A DNA stretch of 64,000 bases. It comes from Spirosoma rhododendri (GTDB lineage Bacteria > Bacteroidota > Bacteroidia > Cytophagales > Spirosomataceae). Positions 9,507-17,580 of the stretch are shown piece by piece. The stretch lies in the NCBI RefSeq assembly GCF_012849055.1, contig NZ_CP051677.1:2432501-2496500 (forward strand), written 5' to 3'. Each line of letters begins with the position of its first letter. Within the stretch, counting starts at the first letter, position 1. Made by a program: the position numbers and the translations under genes. The notes beneath the pieces were generated by a model that searched no databases, was not told where the DNA came from, and saw nothing but the letters and a program-made list of their open reading frames with translations.

Positions 9507-9905
9507 TCAGAACATTGTGTTGGCGTTGGCCGATTCGCCGGGAACCCGTTGCAGAACATCCCAGTGTTCAACGATTTTTCCGGCCTCATCAAGGCGAAAA
9601 ATATCCATGCCCGCCCATTCGTCAATGCCAGTACCGTCGGCGGTGGGCCAGAATTGCTGGCAATGCAGTACGACTAGATCGCCTTCCGCAACCACGCGCC
9701 GGACCACCACTCGTTTGCCCGGGTATTCGCGATTCATCCGCTCGAAATACGCAACGAACCCGTTTTTTCCGTCCGCTACGGCGGGGTTGTGCTGTATGTA
9801 CGTATCTCCGGTGTACCTGCTGATGGCATCGGCAGGCTCATTTTCGTTGAACATCCGTTCGTAAAAAGCCAGAACGGTTCGTTTATTGAGGTCAGTTGCC
9901 GACAT
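9507..9905 (-). CDS. SnoaL-like / NTF2-fold protein
   Basis: A 132-residue protein of the SnoaL-like (NTF2-like) fold. The pattern [40 protein letters not shown] and [20 protein letters not shown] is typical of this class, where the cone-shaped fold forms a small ligand pocket. Members range from polyketide cyclases to uncharacterised stress proteins, so the specific activity is unknown. No signal peptide is seen. It is transcribed singly and leftward, away from the structured region at 10080-10333. Confidence 0.85.
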   Translation of the reverse strand: MSATDLNKRTVLAFYERMFNENEPADAISRYTGDTYIQHNPAVADGKNGFVAYFERMNREYPGKRVVVRRVVAEGDLVVLHCQQFWPTADGTGIDEWAGMDIFRLDEAGKIVEHWDVLQRVPGESANANTMF

Positions 9906-10079
9906 ATTTTTTAAAATCAGGTTATTTTTTTAAGGGGGTAACAATCAACTAATTGCCATTTTCTTTAAGCTATTTTTAAGGCGTTGGCGGTCTGGCAGGA
10001 TTGAATTTTGGTCAGGATAGAAAATTTTTTTTATCGGTTATAAATCCAAACTTAACTCTTGTTCGTACATATATTGTCA

Positions 10080-10302
10080 GTGTCAGTAAGGTGAATCATA
10101 CTGTTTACCGACTCGCCCGAAACCAACGTCAAGGAGTAGGGCATCAACAGATCGATACGAAACTAAAATGCTGGTTTGCCAGATACAGTTTTGACGAGTG
10201 CCACGCACTGCAAACTGTGATCCAACCGGTAAAGATTATATAGGGAGACCGGATATCCGGTAGGTTGTAGAAAAGCATCGGAGTCTCTTCGATGCTTTTT
10301 TT
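10080..10302 (+). ncRNA. Candidate structured RNA (small RNA or leader of the ceramidase-like gene)
   Basis: This 470-bp gene-free stretch holds several exact helices: CTGG/CCAG (10171-10182), ACAGTTT/AAACTGT (10185-10191 with 10212-10218) enclosing AGTGC/GCACT, a perfect 14-nt palindrome ACCGGATATCCGGT (10248-10261), and a possible closing helix TTTACCG (10104-10110) with CGGTAAA (10227-10233). It ends in a strong terminator. The 5' end is uncertain; TACATATATTG at about 10066-10076 is a weak -7-like box. It could be a stand-alone small RNA (6S-like was considered but cannot be shown) or an attenuating leader of the gene starting at 10378. Confidence 0.4.
10271..10302 (+). terminator. Intrinsic terminator of the candidate RNA
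   Basis: A perfect 10-bp stem, AAAAGCATCG with CGATGCTTTT, has a 9-nt loop and is followed by a T run. Confidence 0.8.
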
Positions 10303-10308
10303 GCGTAC

Positions 10309-10333
10309 AAAAGGCGCTTAACGGCGCTTTTTT
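10309..10333 (+). terminator. Second, tandem terminator-like hairpin
   Basis: AAAAGGCGC pairs with GCGCTTTTT (one G-T pair) around a TTAACG loop and ends in a T run. It lies only 6 nt after the first terminator and 44 nt before the ATG of the ceramidase-like gene. Confidence 0.5.
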
Positions 10334-10377
10334 CGTTGCTTGCGCCCCCATTCGGCCGGTGGGGCCGTTATCTGCGT

Positions 10378-11742
10378 ATGAAGGTTGTTCGTGTGTTGCT
10401 GTATGCCCTGCTGGGGGTAGTTGCTTTGGTGTTGGTGATCGCGGTCGTTGGCCTGGCCCCGGTCGACGATACGCCCTACCAGCAGATGCCCTATTACCAA
10501 CAAACCCGGGAGCGACTGACAGCGTTGCCGACACCCCCACCACCGACAGCGGCACTCCGGGCCGGCTGGGCCAAAGTCAATATCACCCCCAATTTCACAA
10601 CCGCTACCGGCGGCTATGGTGCCCGGCAGGGAAAGCACTGGCGCGTCGTCAACGATTCCATTTACGTCCGGGCCGTGATGCTCGACAATGGCAGCAATCG
10701 CGTCGCTATCGTCGGGCTCGATCTGCTCATCACCCCGCCTACCGTTGTCGAAGCCCTGAAAAAGCGACTGCCCGAAGTCGGGATGCGTTGGGAGAATGTG
10801 TACATGGGGGCTATTCATTCGCACAACAGTATGGGCGGCTGGGCACCGGGGCTGGTCGGGCAACTGATCGCCGGGGGGTACGATGAACGCGTGGTGCCGC
10901 TGATTACAAACGGAATTTTATCGGCCATCAAAAAAGCGCAGGCAACGATGGCGCCCGCCGAACTGGGGTATGGACAAGCCAACGGCAGCGATCTGATTTA
11001 CAACCGGATGGCTAGTTCTGGGCCAACCGGCCCGCTCGATGGAACTGTCCGGCTATTGAAACTGAAGAAGCAGACCGGTCAGACGGCGTTGCTTTGTACG
11101 TTCGCGGGGCACGCGACACTATACGACGACACCGCCAGCGATTACCTGAGCCGTGATTATCCCGGCGCGCTGGTTGATCGACTGGAGAAAAACGACGTTG
11201 ATTTTGCCTTGTTTATGGCCGGGGCCGTGGGTAGTACGGGGCCGGAGGTCAAGGCTCCCAACGACGCTGCTGAAATCAAGGCATACTCCGGCGCGCTGGT
11301 CAGTCGAATTGAGCAGACCCTGCCCGCTATAAAAACACGTACCGACAGTACACTGGCTATGCTGTCGCTGCCGTTGGGTCTGCGCGAACCGAACCCGCGC
11401 GTACTGGGCAACTGGCGGGTACGTCCGTGGCTGTTTTACGCGATCTATGGCGACTATCCGTCGGATCTGAAAGCTCTGCACATCGGCAACACGGTTATGC
11501 TGGGAACGCCCTGCGATTTTTCCGGTGAACTGGCCGTCGGCCTGTTGCCGGTAGCCCGGCGTGACAGTGTCAACCTGATGATCACCAGTTTTGAGGGCGG
11601 CTACGTAGGGTATATTACACCCGACCGCTATTACGATCGGCAGCAATACGAAGTGCGGGAGATGAACTGGTTCGGCCCGTACAATGGCGCTTATTTCTCC
11701 GAAATGATGGCCCGGTTGCTCGACCGTATAGCCCGAAAATAA
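10378..11742 (+). CDS. Neutral/alkaline non-lysosomal ceramidase-like protein
   Basis: A 454-residue protein related to the N-terminal domain of neutral ceramidase, which hydrolyses the amide of ceramides. It starts with a membrane anchor (VVRVLLYALLGVVALVLVIAVVG), so it is probably exported and membrane-attached. The domain opens with WAKVNITPNF and GGYGAR, continues with AVMLDNGSNRVAIVGLDLL and contains AIHSHNS, which supplies likely zinc His ligands. It is shorter than full neutral ceramidases (about 650-700 residues) and lacks their C-terminal domain, so the substrate may differ. The start at 10378 gives a standard signal-anchor. A second ceramidase-type gene lies at 42720-43583. Confidence 0.85.
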   Translation: MKVVRVLLYALLGVVALVLVIAVVGLAPVDDTPYQQMPYYQQTRERLTALPTPPPPTAALRAGWAKVNITPNFTTATGGYGARQGKHWRVVNDSIYVRAVMLDNGSNRVAIVGLDLLITPPTVVEALKKRLPEVGMRWENVYMGAIHSHNSMGGWAPGLVGQLIAGGYDERVVPLITNGILSAIKKAQATMAPAELGYGQANGSDLIYNRMASSGPTGPLDGTVRLLKLKKQTGQTALLCTFAGHATLYDDTASDYLSRDYPGALVDRLEKNDVDFALFMAGAVGSTGPEVKAPNDAAEIKAYSGALVSRIEQTLPAIKTRTDSTLAMLSLPLGLREPNPRVLGNWRVRPWLFYAIYGDYPSDLKALHIGNTVMLGTPCDFSGELAVGLLPVARRDSVNLMITSFEGGYVGYITPDRYYDRQQYEVREMNWFGPYNGAYFSEMMARLLDRIARK

Positions 11743-11803
11743 GCTTTTTTGCGTATTTTTACGTAGCTGTAATGGCTTAATTAACAAGCTGGTAAATCAC
11801 TGA

Positions 11804-12391
11804 ATGATTGCTTATTTAGACGGGCAACTGTCCTTTAAAGAACCCACCTATGCCATCATTGATGTGCATGGTGTAGGCTACGGGGTTCATATCTCGCTGC
11901 AAACGTATGCGACCCTGCCGGGCGGGGGCGACCGTATCAAATTGTTTATCCACCACCTGTTCCGGGAGGATGCGCAGTTGCTGTACGGTTTTGCCAATGC
12001 CGATGAAAAATCGCTGTTTCTCGATCTGATCGGAGTGTCGGGTGTTGGGCCAAATACGGCATTGGGCATGCTGTCGGCGATGCAACCGGCTGACCTGCGA
12101 CTGGCTATTCTGGGTGAAAACGTCCGGGCGGTACAGGCGATCAAAGGCATTGGTGCCAAAACGGCGCAGCGCATCATTCTGGAACTGCGCGACAAGATGA
12201 AGAAGTCGGGCGTTGTTCCCGATGGGCCAAGCTACCGGCAGCAAACCAGCAACCCGGTTCGTGAAGAATCGCTGGCCGCACTTATGGCACTGGGTTTCCC
12301 CAAACCGACTGCCGAGAAGAGCGTAGACGACGCCCTCCGCACCGACCCGACGCTTTCCGTCGAAGACGTCATCCGGCAGGCATTGCGATAG
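11804..12391 (+). CDS. ruvA: Holliday junction branch migration protein RuvA
   Basis: A 195-residue RuvA subunit; RuvA tetramers bind four-way DNA junctions and load the RuvB helicase during recombination repair. Seen: N-terminal OB-fold (MIAYLDGQLSFKEPTYAIIDVHGVGYGV), central helix-hairpin-helix motifs (ISGVGPNTALGML-like at LIGVSGVGPNTALG, and AIKGIGAKTAQRIILEL), and the C-terminal UBA-like domain III (LAALMALGFPKPTAEKSV) that contacts RuvB. Length is normal. ruvB and ruvC are not adjacent. Transcription converges on the SDR gene at 12471, with a perfect 32-bp hairpin between them. Confidence 0.97.
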   Translation: MIAYLDGQLSFKEPTYAIIDVHGVGYGVHISLQTYATLPGGGDRIKLFIHHLFREDAQLLYGFANADEKSLFLDLIGVSGVGPNTALGMLSAMQPADLRLAILGENVRAVQAIKGIGAKTAQRIILELRDKMKKSGVVPDGPSYRQQTSNPVREESLAALMALGFPKPTAEKSVDDALRTDPTLSVEDVIRQALR

Positions 12392-12393
12392 CG

Positions 12394-12469
12394 GGTTTAA
12401 TGTTCAAGGTCTAATGTTTAAAGTTTTACCGACAGGCAACTTTAAACATTAGACCTTGAACATTAAACC
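12394..12469. repeat. Heptamer-family hairpin, perfect 32-bp arms
   Basis: Arms 12394-12425 and 12438-12469 are exact reverse complements with a 12-nt loop. Each arm is a tandem of degenerate heptamers: TTTAATG, TTCAAGG, TCTAATG, TTTAAAG. It starts 3 nt after the ruvA stop and ends 1 nt before the stop of the SDR gene, so it fills the convergent junction and may terminate both transcripts. Confidence 0.9.
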
Positions 12470-12470
12470 A

Positions 12471-13226
12471 TTATTGCGCCAGATAACCGCCGTCGACCGG
12501 GTAGTAAGCACCGGTAACGAATGACGCTTTGGGCGACGATAGCCAGATAACCAGTTCGGCTACTTCTTCGGACTTGCCCAGCCGACCAATGGGATGGATG
12601 CTGGTCAGGGCGTTCATGGCTGCTTCGTCAAGACTTTTGGTCAGCAACGGCGTTTCGATATAACCCGGCCCGACCACGTTGACGCGGATACCACTGGCGG
12701 CATATTCCAGTGCAGCCGCTTTCGTCAGCCCCACAACGGCGTGTTTGGTAGCCACGTAAGCCGATGACATCGCCGTACCGACCTGCCCGAGTATCGACGC
12801 CATGTTGATAATGACGCCGGACCCCTGCTTTTCCATTTGCCGAAGCTGGTACTTCATCCCGTAGAAAACGCCGTTCAGGTTCACGTCGATCACGCTCTGC
12901 CAGCTTTCCAGACTATAATCGCCGACTTTGGCCTGTTCGCCACCGATACCCGCGTTGTTGCAGGCAATGTCGAGTTTGCCGTAGCGATTGACAGCCTCGT
13001 TGACCAGTCGTTCGGAATCGGCGGGGTCGCCAACATCGGCCAGAATAAACTGACTCTGCACATCCATGCCGCGAATTTGCTCGACAACGACCTGCCCCTT
13101 TTCGGCATCCAGATCGGATACGAGAACGTTGGCACCGTGCTGTGCGTATAGGAGAGCAACGGCCTTGCCAATACCCGACGAAGCTCCGGTAACGAGTGCG
13201 GTTTTACCCGCCAGTGAGTGTTCCAT
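12471..13226 (-). CDS. SDR-family oxidoreductase
   Basis: A classical SDR of 251 residues. Seen: TGASSGIG cofactor loop, Asp after beta-2 (VSDLDAEKG, suggesting NAD), ADVGDP, NNAGIGG, Ser in NMASILG, and YVATK as the catalytic Tyr/Lys pair. The ending VTGAYYPVDGGYLAQ is typical of 3-oxoacyl-ACP reductase- and glucose dehydrogenase-like members, but the substrate is not determinable. The ATG at 13226 is preferred because an upstream in-frame start adds residues unlike the family. The ABC ATPase gene lies 67 bp upstream on the same strand. Confidence 0.9.
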   Translation of the reverse strand: MEHSLAGKTALVTGASSGIGKAVALLYAQHGANVLVSDLDAEKGQVVVEQIRGMDVQSQFILADVGDPADSERLVNEAVNRYGKLDIACNNAGIGGEQAKVGDYSLESWQSVIDVNLNGVFYGMKYQLRQMEKQGSGVIINMASILGQVGTAMSSAYVATKHAVVGLTKAAALEYAASGIRVNVVGPGYIETPLLTKSLDEAAMNALTSIHPIGRLGKSEEVAELVIWLSSPKASFVTGAYYPVDGGYLAQ

Positions 13227-13293
13227 AACGAGAGAATGCTTTCTCGATAGAACGACCGTTGGGAGCAATAGTTTGGAAAGACGGTGAGCCAGA

Positions 13294-13914
13294 CTAGCGT
13301 TTCCACTGGCTCACATCGAGCACATTGGGGCAGAAATCGTACTCGTCGGGCTGGTTGGAGCCGATAAGCAGCAACTGATTAGCCCCAAGCAGCCTGACCT
13401 GCTCCTGGTACCAGTCAGCGCCCTGCCGGTCGAGGTTGGCCGTTGGCTCGTCCAGAATCACGACGGGGACGTCGGAGAAGAAGGCCAGCCCCAGCTTAAC
13501 GCGCTGCTTCATCCCAGACGAGAAATATTTGATTTCCTTATGCCGGGCGTTGGTCAGCCAGAGCCGATCGGCAATCTGGGAAGGGGTAAGGCCCGCTTTG
13601 AAGGGCTTGAATGTCTGGTGGAAAACGAGCAACTCGTCGAGCGTCAACTCTTCCACCAGTTCAAGATAAGGCGCGGCTATGCTGATCTGCCGAAACCAGT
13701 TGTCGGCCTCCAGCACACGGCCGTTCAGGGAATACGATAAGGTGCCCTCGGTGGTGGGCAGATTCCCGGCCAGCAACTGAAGCAGCGTCGATTTGCCGCT
13801 GCCATTGGGGCCGACAAACGTGTAACTCGTTCCAGCTGTAAGCGTCAGGTCGACGCGCCGGACGATCCACTCCCGGCGGTATTTTTTCCCTAGCTGTTCA
13901 GCCTTGATCTGCAT
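13294..13914 (-). CDS. ABC transporter ATP-binding protein (CcmA-like)
   Basis: A 206-residue ABC ATPase with Walker A GPNGSGKST (residues 35-43), Q-loop region RQISIAAP, signature FSSGMKQRV in place of LSGGQ, and Walker B VVILDEPT. The size and divergent signature are like those of the heme-exporter subunit CcmA and other single-domain exporters. No permease gene is adjacent, so the transported substrate is unknown. It is the last of a leftward string with lpxD, lpxC-fabZ and lpxA, separated from lpxA by a hairpin, so a role in envelope transport is possible but unproven. Confidence 0.88.
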   Translation of the reverse strand: MQIKAEQLGKKYRREWIVRRVDLTLTAGTSYTFVGPNGSGKSTLLQLLAGNLPTTEGTLSYSLNGRVLEADNWFRQISIAAPYLELVEELTLDELLVFHQTFKPFKAGLTPSQIADRLWLTNARHKEIKYFSSGMKQRVKLGLAFFSDVPVVILDEPTANLDRQGADWYQEQVRLLGANQLLLIGSNQPDEYDFCPNVLDVSQWKR

Positions 13915-13928
13915 ATGCTGCGGTGGTC

Positions 13929-14001
13929 GGTATTCGGTTTACGGTTTACAGTGCGTTGGTAGCCTAATGCGATAGCCACTGTAAACCGTAAACCGAATAC
14001 C
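13929..14001. repeat. Heptamer-family hairpin, perfect 25-bp arms
   Basis: Arms 13929-13953 and 13977-14001 are exact reverse complements. Units in the left arm are TATTCGG, TTTACGG and TTTACAG. It fills the junction between the lpxA stop and the ABC ATPase start. Confidence 0.9.
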
Positions 14002-14012
14002 GTAAACGGCCC

Positions 14013-14810
14013 TTAGTCTCTGTCTATACCACCCGACGCCGGGCCCTTCATGATGCCGCGTTCGGAGCTGCGGATGAAGTTAACGATCTCATCGCGCTCG
14101 TCGGAGGGGGGCAGTTCGAGTTCAATCTGGGTCAGCGCATCTGCGTTGTTGAGACCGCGCAGATAGATGTACCGGTAGATTTCCTGAACCTGATTGATCT
14201 TGTCGTTATCGAATCCGCGTCGGCGCAGACCGACGGAGTTGATACCCGTGTAGGAGAGGGGCTCGCGGGCCGCTTTGGTAAATGGTGGCACGTCTTTCCG
14301 CACCAGCGATCCGCCCGAAACGATAGCGTGCGCACCAATTTTCACCCACTGATGCACTGAACTCGACCCGCCGATGATTGCCCAGTCGCCCATGTGTACG
14401 TGACCTGCCATCTGCACGTTGTTGATAACCAGACAGTTGTTGCCAATCCGGCAGTCGTGGGCTATGTGCGCATAGGCCATGATGAGACAGTTGGTGCCAA
14501 TCTCCGTTTTCCAGTGCTCTTCGGTACCCCGGCTGATTGTCGCGTACTCCCGTATCGTGGTGTTGTCGCCGATGAATGTCAGCGTATACTCGTTTTTGAA
14601 CTTCAGATCCTGCGGAGTCGATGAAATCACCGCACCTGGGTAAATCTTGCAGTTGCGGCCAATCCGGGCCCCCTCGTTGATGACCGCGTGCGACCCGATC
14701 CAGGTGCCCTCGGCGATATCAACGTCTTTATGAATAATGGCAAACGGTTCGATCACCACGTTCTGCGCGATTCGGGCTTCCGGGTGAATGTATGCTAATG
14801 GTTGAATCAT
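14013..14810 (-). CDS. lpxA: UDP-N-acetylglucosamine acyltransferase LpxA
   Basis: Transfers a 3-hydroxyacyl chain from ACP to UDP-GlcNAc, the first step of lipid A synthesis, in the cytoplasm. The 265 residues show a left-handed beta-helix of hexapeptide repeats from the N-terminus (YIHPEARIAQNVVIEPFA), the catalytic His region AYAHIAHDCRIG, and the C-terminal helical part starting near INSVGLRRRGFD. Length is normal. It sits in lpxD, lpxC-fabZ, lpxA order on the minus strand, the usual Bacteroidota arrangement. Confidence 0.97.
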   Translation of the reverse strand: MIQPLAYIHPEARIAQNVVIEPFAIIHKDVDIAEGTWIGSHAVINEGARIGRNCKIYPGAVISSTPQDLKFKNEYTLTFIGDNTTIREYATISRGTEEHWKTEIGTNCLIMAYAHIAHDCRIGNNCLVINNVQMAGHVHMGDWAIIGGSSSVHQWVKIGAHAIVSGGSLVRKDVPPFTKAAREPLSYTGINSVGLRRRGFDNDKINQVQEIYRYIYLRGLNNADALTQIELELPPSDERDEIVNFIRSSERGIMKGPASGGIDRD

Positions 14811-14826
14811 TGTTGTCCATCAACGA

Positions 14827-14903
14827 GTTCAACGTTTACTGTTTAACGTTCGGAGTTGGCGGGTTTCGCTCGGAACAGTAAACGGTAAACATTGAACGTT
14901 AAA
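14827..14903. repeat. Heptamer-family hairpin (imperfect)
   Basis: The left arm begins with TTCAACG, TTTACTG and TTTAACG; the right arm (about 14874-14903) carries the complementary units with a few mismatches. It fills the 93-bp gap between the lpxC-fabZ stop and the lpxA start and abuts the stop codon. Confidence 0.75.
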
Positions 14904-16297
14904 CTATTTTTTCTTAACCAGACTGGCAATCATGTCGGCTTCGCAAACCAGCTGATTAGCTACGTAGCCGCGTCCCTGCATCTTCACGATTCCCCGCTTC
15001 ATCGGACTGGTAAATTCACACCGGAAAATCACGGTGTCGCCCGGTAAAACGTTGCGCCGGAACCGGCAGTTTTCAATACCAACCAGGAATGGCCAGTAAT
15101 TCTCCGGATCGGGTACGGTGCTAAGCACCAGAATACCACCCGTTTGTGCCATAGCTTCCAGCTGCATCACGCCGGGCATCACCGGGTTGCCCGGAAAGTG
15201 GCCCGGAAAGAACGGCTCATTCATCGTCACGTTCTTGATGCCAACCACACTGTTTTCGTCCAGCGCGATGATCTTGTCGATCATCTGGAACGGGTACCGG
15301 TGGGGCAGCATTTGCGAGATCCGGTTGATATCGAGAACGGCAGGCTGGGTCGGATCGTATTGCGGAACCTGGTTAGCCGCGTTTTTCTGAATCAGCTTCT
15401 TTATTTTCTTGGCGAGGGCAACGTTGGCTGCGTGGCCGGGTCGGGCCGCCAGAATCTGCGCTTTGATGGGCCGACCGATCAGGGCCAGATCACCAACTAC
15501 GTCGAGCAACTTATGGCGGGCCATCTCGTTGGGGTAGTGCAGGTCCAGGTTGTTCAGAATACCGTCGTTTTTGTTGACGCTGACCTTCGGCTTGTTCAAA
15601 AGCTCCGCCAGGTAGTCGAGTTCGCCGTCGTTGACTTCCCGGTCGACGATGACGATGGCATTGGTCAGGTCGCCCCTTTAATCAGGTTCTGTTTGTAGAG
15701 AGCCTCCAGTTCGTGCAGAAACACGAACGTCCGGCAGCTGGCGATCTGCTCCGGAAACTGGCTGATGTCGTTCAGATACGCATGCTGGCTTGGAATGACC
15801 CGCGAGTTGTAATCAACCATCACCGTCAGGCGGTAATCGTTGAGGGGCAGCGCAGCCATTTCAATATCCTTGTCGGGATTCCGGTAATGAACGTATTCAT
15901 TGACCTCGAAGTAGTTCCGCTGGGCGTTCTGTTCTTCGATACCCGCGTCGCGCAGGGCGTCGATAAACTGGATCGAAGAGCCGTCCATGATGGGCGGTTC
16001 GGGGCCGTCGAGCTGAATCAGTACGTTGTCGAGTTGCAGGCCGACCAGTGCCGCCAGCGTATGCTCGACCGTATGGACCCGCGCCCCGCTCTGCTCGATG
16101 GTCGTACCACGCGATAGATCGACCACGTTGTCCACGTCGGCATCGACGATGGGTTGTCCCGGCAGATCGACCCGCTGAAACTTATAGCCGTGGTTGGTCG
16201 GCGCGGGCAGAAACGTCATCGTTGCCGTCACACCCGTATGCAGGCCCACGCCCGATACCGAAACGGCCTTCCGAATAGTCTGTTGTTTTGTATTCAT
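14904..16297 (-). CDS. lpxC-fabZ: LpxC-FabZ bifunctional enzyme, frameshifted in this sequence
   Basis: Bacteroidota fuse the zinc-dependent UDP-3-O-acyl-GlcNAc deacetylase (LpxC, committed step of lipid A) to the 3-hydroxyacyl-ACP dehydratase FabZ. Here the first 210 codons (16297 to about 15665) read LpxC and then stop after NLIKGAT. The remainder (LTNAIVIVDREVNDG, MARHKLLDVVGDL, then FabZ with PHRYPFQMIDKI and FFPGHFPGNPVMPGV) continues in another frame to 14904. Adding one G to the GGGG run at about 15673-15676 restores a single 464-codon gene reading KGGDLTNA. The expected LpxC residues His and Asp (RHKLLDVVGD) and SGH-like His (PGH) lie after the break, so a real frameshift would leave LpxC inactive. 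A sequencing error is the likeliest cause. Confidence 0.9.
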
Positions 16298-16319
16298 TCG
16301 TGTCCAGTGGGGGAGCCGG

Positions 16320-16406
16320 GTTCAAGGTTTTTGGTTCAATGTTTAAGGTTCTGCACCAGGTCAGTGTAGAACAACTTTAAACGTTAGACATTAAACCTTA
16401 AACTTG
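16320..16406. repeat. Heptamer-family hairpin (imperfect)
   Basis: Left-arm units are TTCAAGG, TTTTTGG, TTCAATG and TTTAAGG. The right arm at about 16373-16403 is roughly complementary. It lies between the lpxD stop and the lpxC start. Confidence 0.7.
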
Positions 16407-16415
16407 GCCTCACCA

Positions 16416-17444
16416 CTACTTATTCGTTTTCTTTTCCAAATCCGTGAGTCGCCGGTCAAGGTCCGGGAGTTTCCGGAACACGGCCAGCGAACGCATACTT
16501 TCTTTCAGGCCAAAGGCGGGCGAACTGTTGATTGCGGTGTTGACTTCGGTTACGTTCTTGCCCACGCCCGATTGTGCGCCGACTTTCGTACCGTCGGCGA
16601 TGTTCAGGTGACCGGCAAAACCGACCTGCCCGCCGATGACGCAGTTGGCCCCAATTTTCGTCGAACCCGAAATGCCCGACTGTGCCGCAATAACCGTGTT
16701 CTGGCCAATTTCGACGTTGTGACCGATCTGAATCAGGTTATCGAGTTTGGCTCCTTTCCGGATGATGGTTGAGCCCATTGTTGCACAGTCGATCGTTGTG
16801 CCTGATCCTACGTTTACGTAATCTTCCAGAATTACGTTGCCCAGTTGAGGAATCGTTTTGTATGTTCCGTCGGGCTGGGGGGCAAATCCGAAGCCTTCAC
16901 CGCCGACAACCGCATTGCCGTGAACAACGCAGTACCGCCCAACGACGCTGTTGTTGAGAATGCGCGCGCCGGGGTGGATGATTGTGTTATCACCGATGCT
17001 GACGTTATCGCCGACGTAGGCGTGGGGGTAGATCTTGACGTTCTGACCCAGGCGGCAGTTCCGGCCGATGTAGGAAAAAGCACCCCGATAAATCCCGTCG
17101 CCGGTTTCGGTACCTGCCCCAACAAACGACGGTTCTTCGACGCCGACCCGCGCAAAGTTGATTTGCTGGTAATATTGCTCCAGCAGTTGGGTGAAGGCTG
17201 AGTACGAATTGTCGACGTAAATCAGACTGGCCGTAACGGGCTTCTGGGGCCGAAAATCCCGATTGACGATAACTGCTGACGCGCCCGTTGTGTACAGGTG
17301 CGGCTCATATTTCAGGTTGGCGAGAAACGAAATGTCGCCCGCGGCCCCTTCTTCTATTTTTGCAATATTTCGGATAGCAAGCGTTTCGTCGCCTTCAACC
17401 TCGCCACCCAGCAGTGTAGCAATCTGCCTGACAGTAAACTCCAT
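16416..17444 (-). CDS. lpxD: UDP-3-O-(3-hydroxyacyl)glucosamine N-acyltransferase LpxD
   Basis: Adds the second 3-hydroxyacyl chain in lipid A synthesis. The 342 residues show an N-terminal uridine-binding domain (MEFTVRQIATLLGGEVEGD), a central left-handed beta-helix with many hexapeptide repeats, the catalytic His region NLIQIGHNVEIGQNT, and a C-terminal helix (LAVFRKLPDLDRRLTDLEKK) that is predicted to be coiled. Length is as expected. It is the first gene of the leftward lpx string; the 136-bp gap to the HD gene upstream is the likely promoter region. Confidence 0.97.
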   Translation of the reverse strand: MEFTVRQIATLLGGEVEGDETLAIRNIAKIEEGAAGDISFLANLKYEPHLYTTGASAVIVNRDFRPQKPVTASLIYVDNSYSAFTQLLEQYYQQINFARVGVEEPSFVGAGTETGDGIYRGAFSYIGRNCRLGQNVKIYPHAYVGDNVSIGDNTIIHPGARILNNSVVGRYCVVHGNAVVGGEGFGFAPQPDGTYKTIPQLGNVILEDYVNVGSGTTIDCATMGSTIIRKGAKLDNLIQIGHNVEIGQNTVIAAQSGISGSTKIGANCVIGGQVGFAGHLNIADGTKVGAQSGVGKNVTEVNTAINSSPAFGLKESMRSLAVFRKLPDLDRRLTDLEKKTNK

Positions 17445-17580
17445 AGTGATTTAATGGCCTTCGCCAGCGCCCGGACCAGCCGGAATTTCGGCCGCTAAGG
17501 TAGGTAACAAATTGCACTTTGTTGGGGTAGACGACTGATTATGCCGTGTATCCGTTTGTCGGGGTAGTATCACCTTCCGG

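Noticed and set aside
10080..10302. 6S RNA, tmRNA, RNase P RNA or SRP RNA
   Set aside because: None of the diagnostic conserved stretches were recognised; the region is only reported as an unclassified structured RNA.
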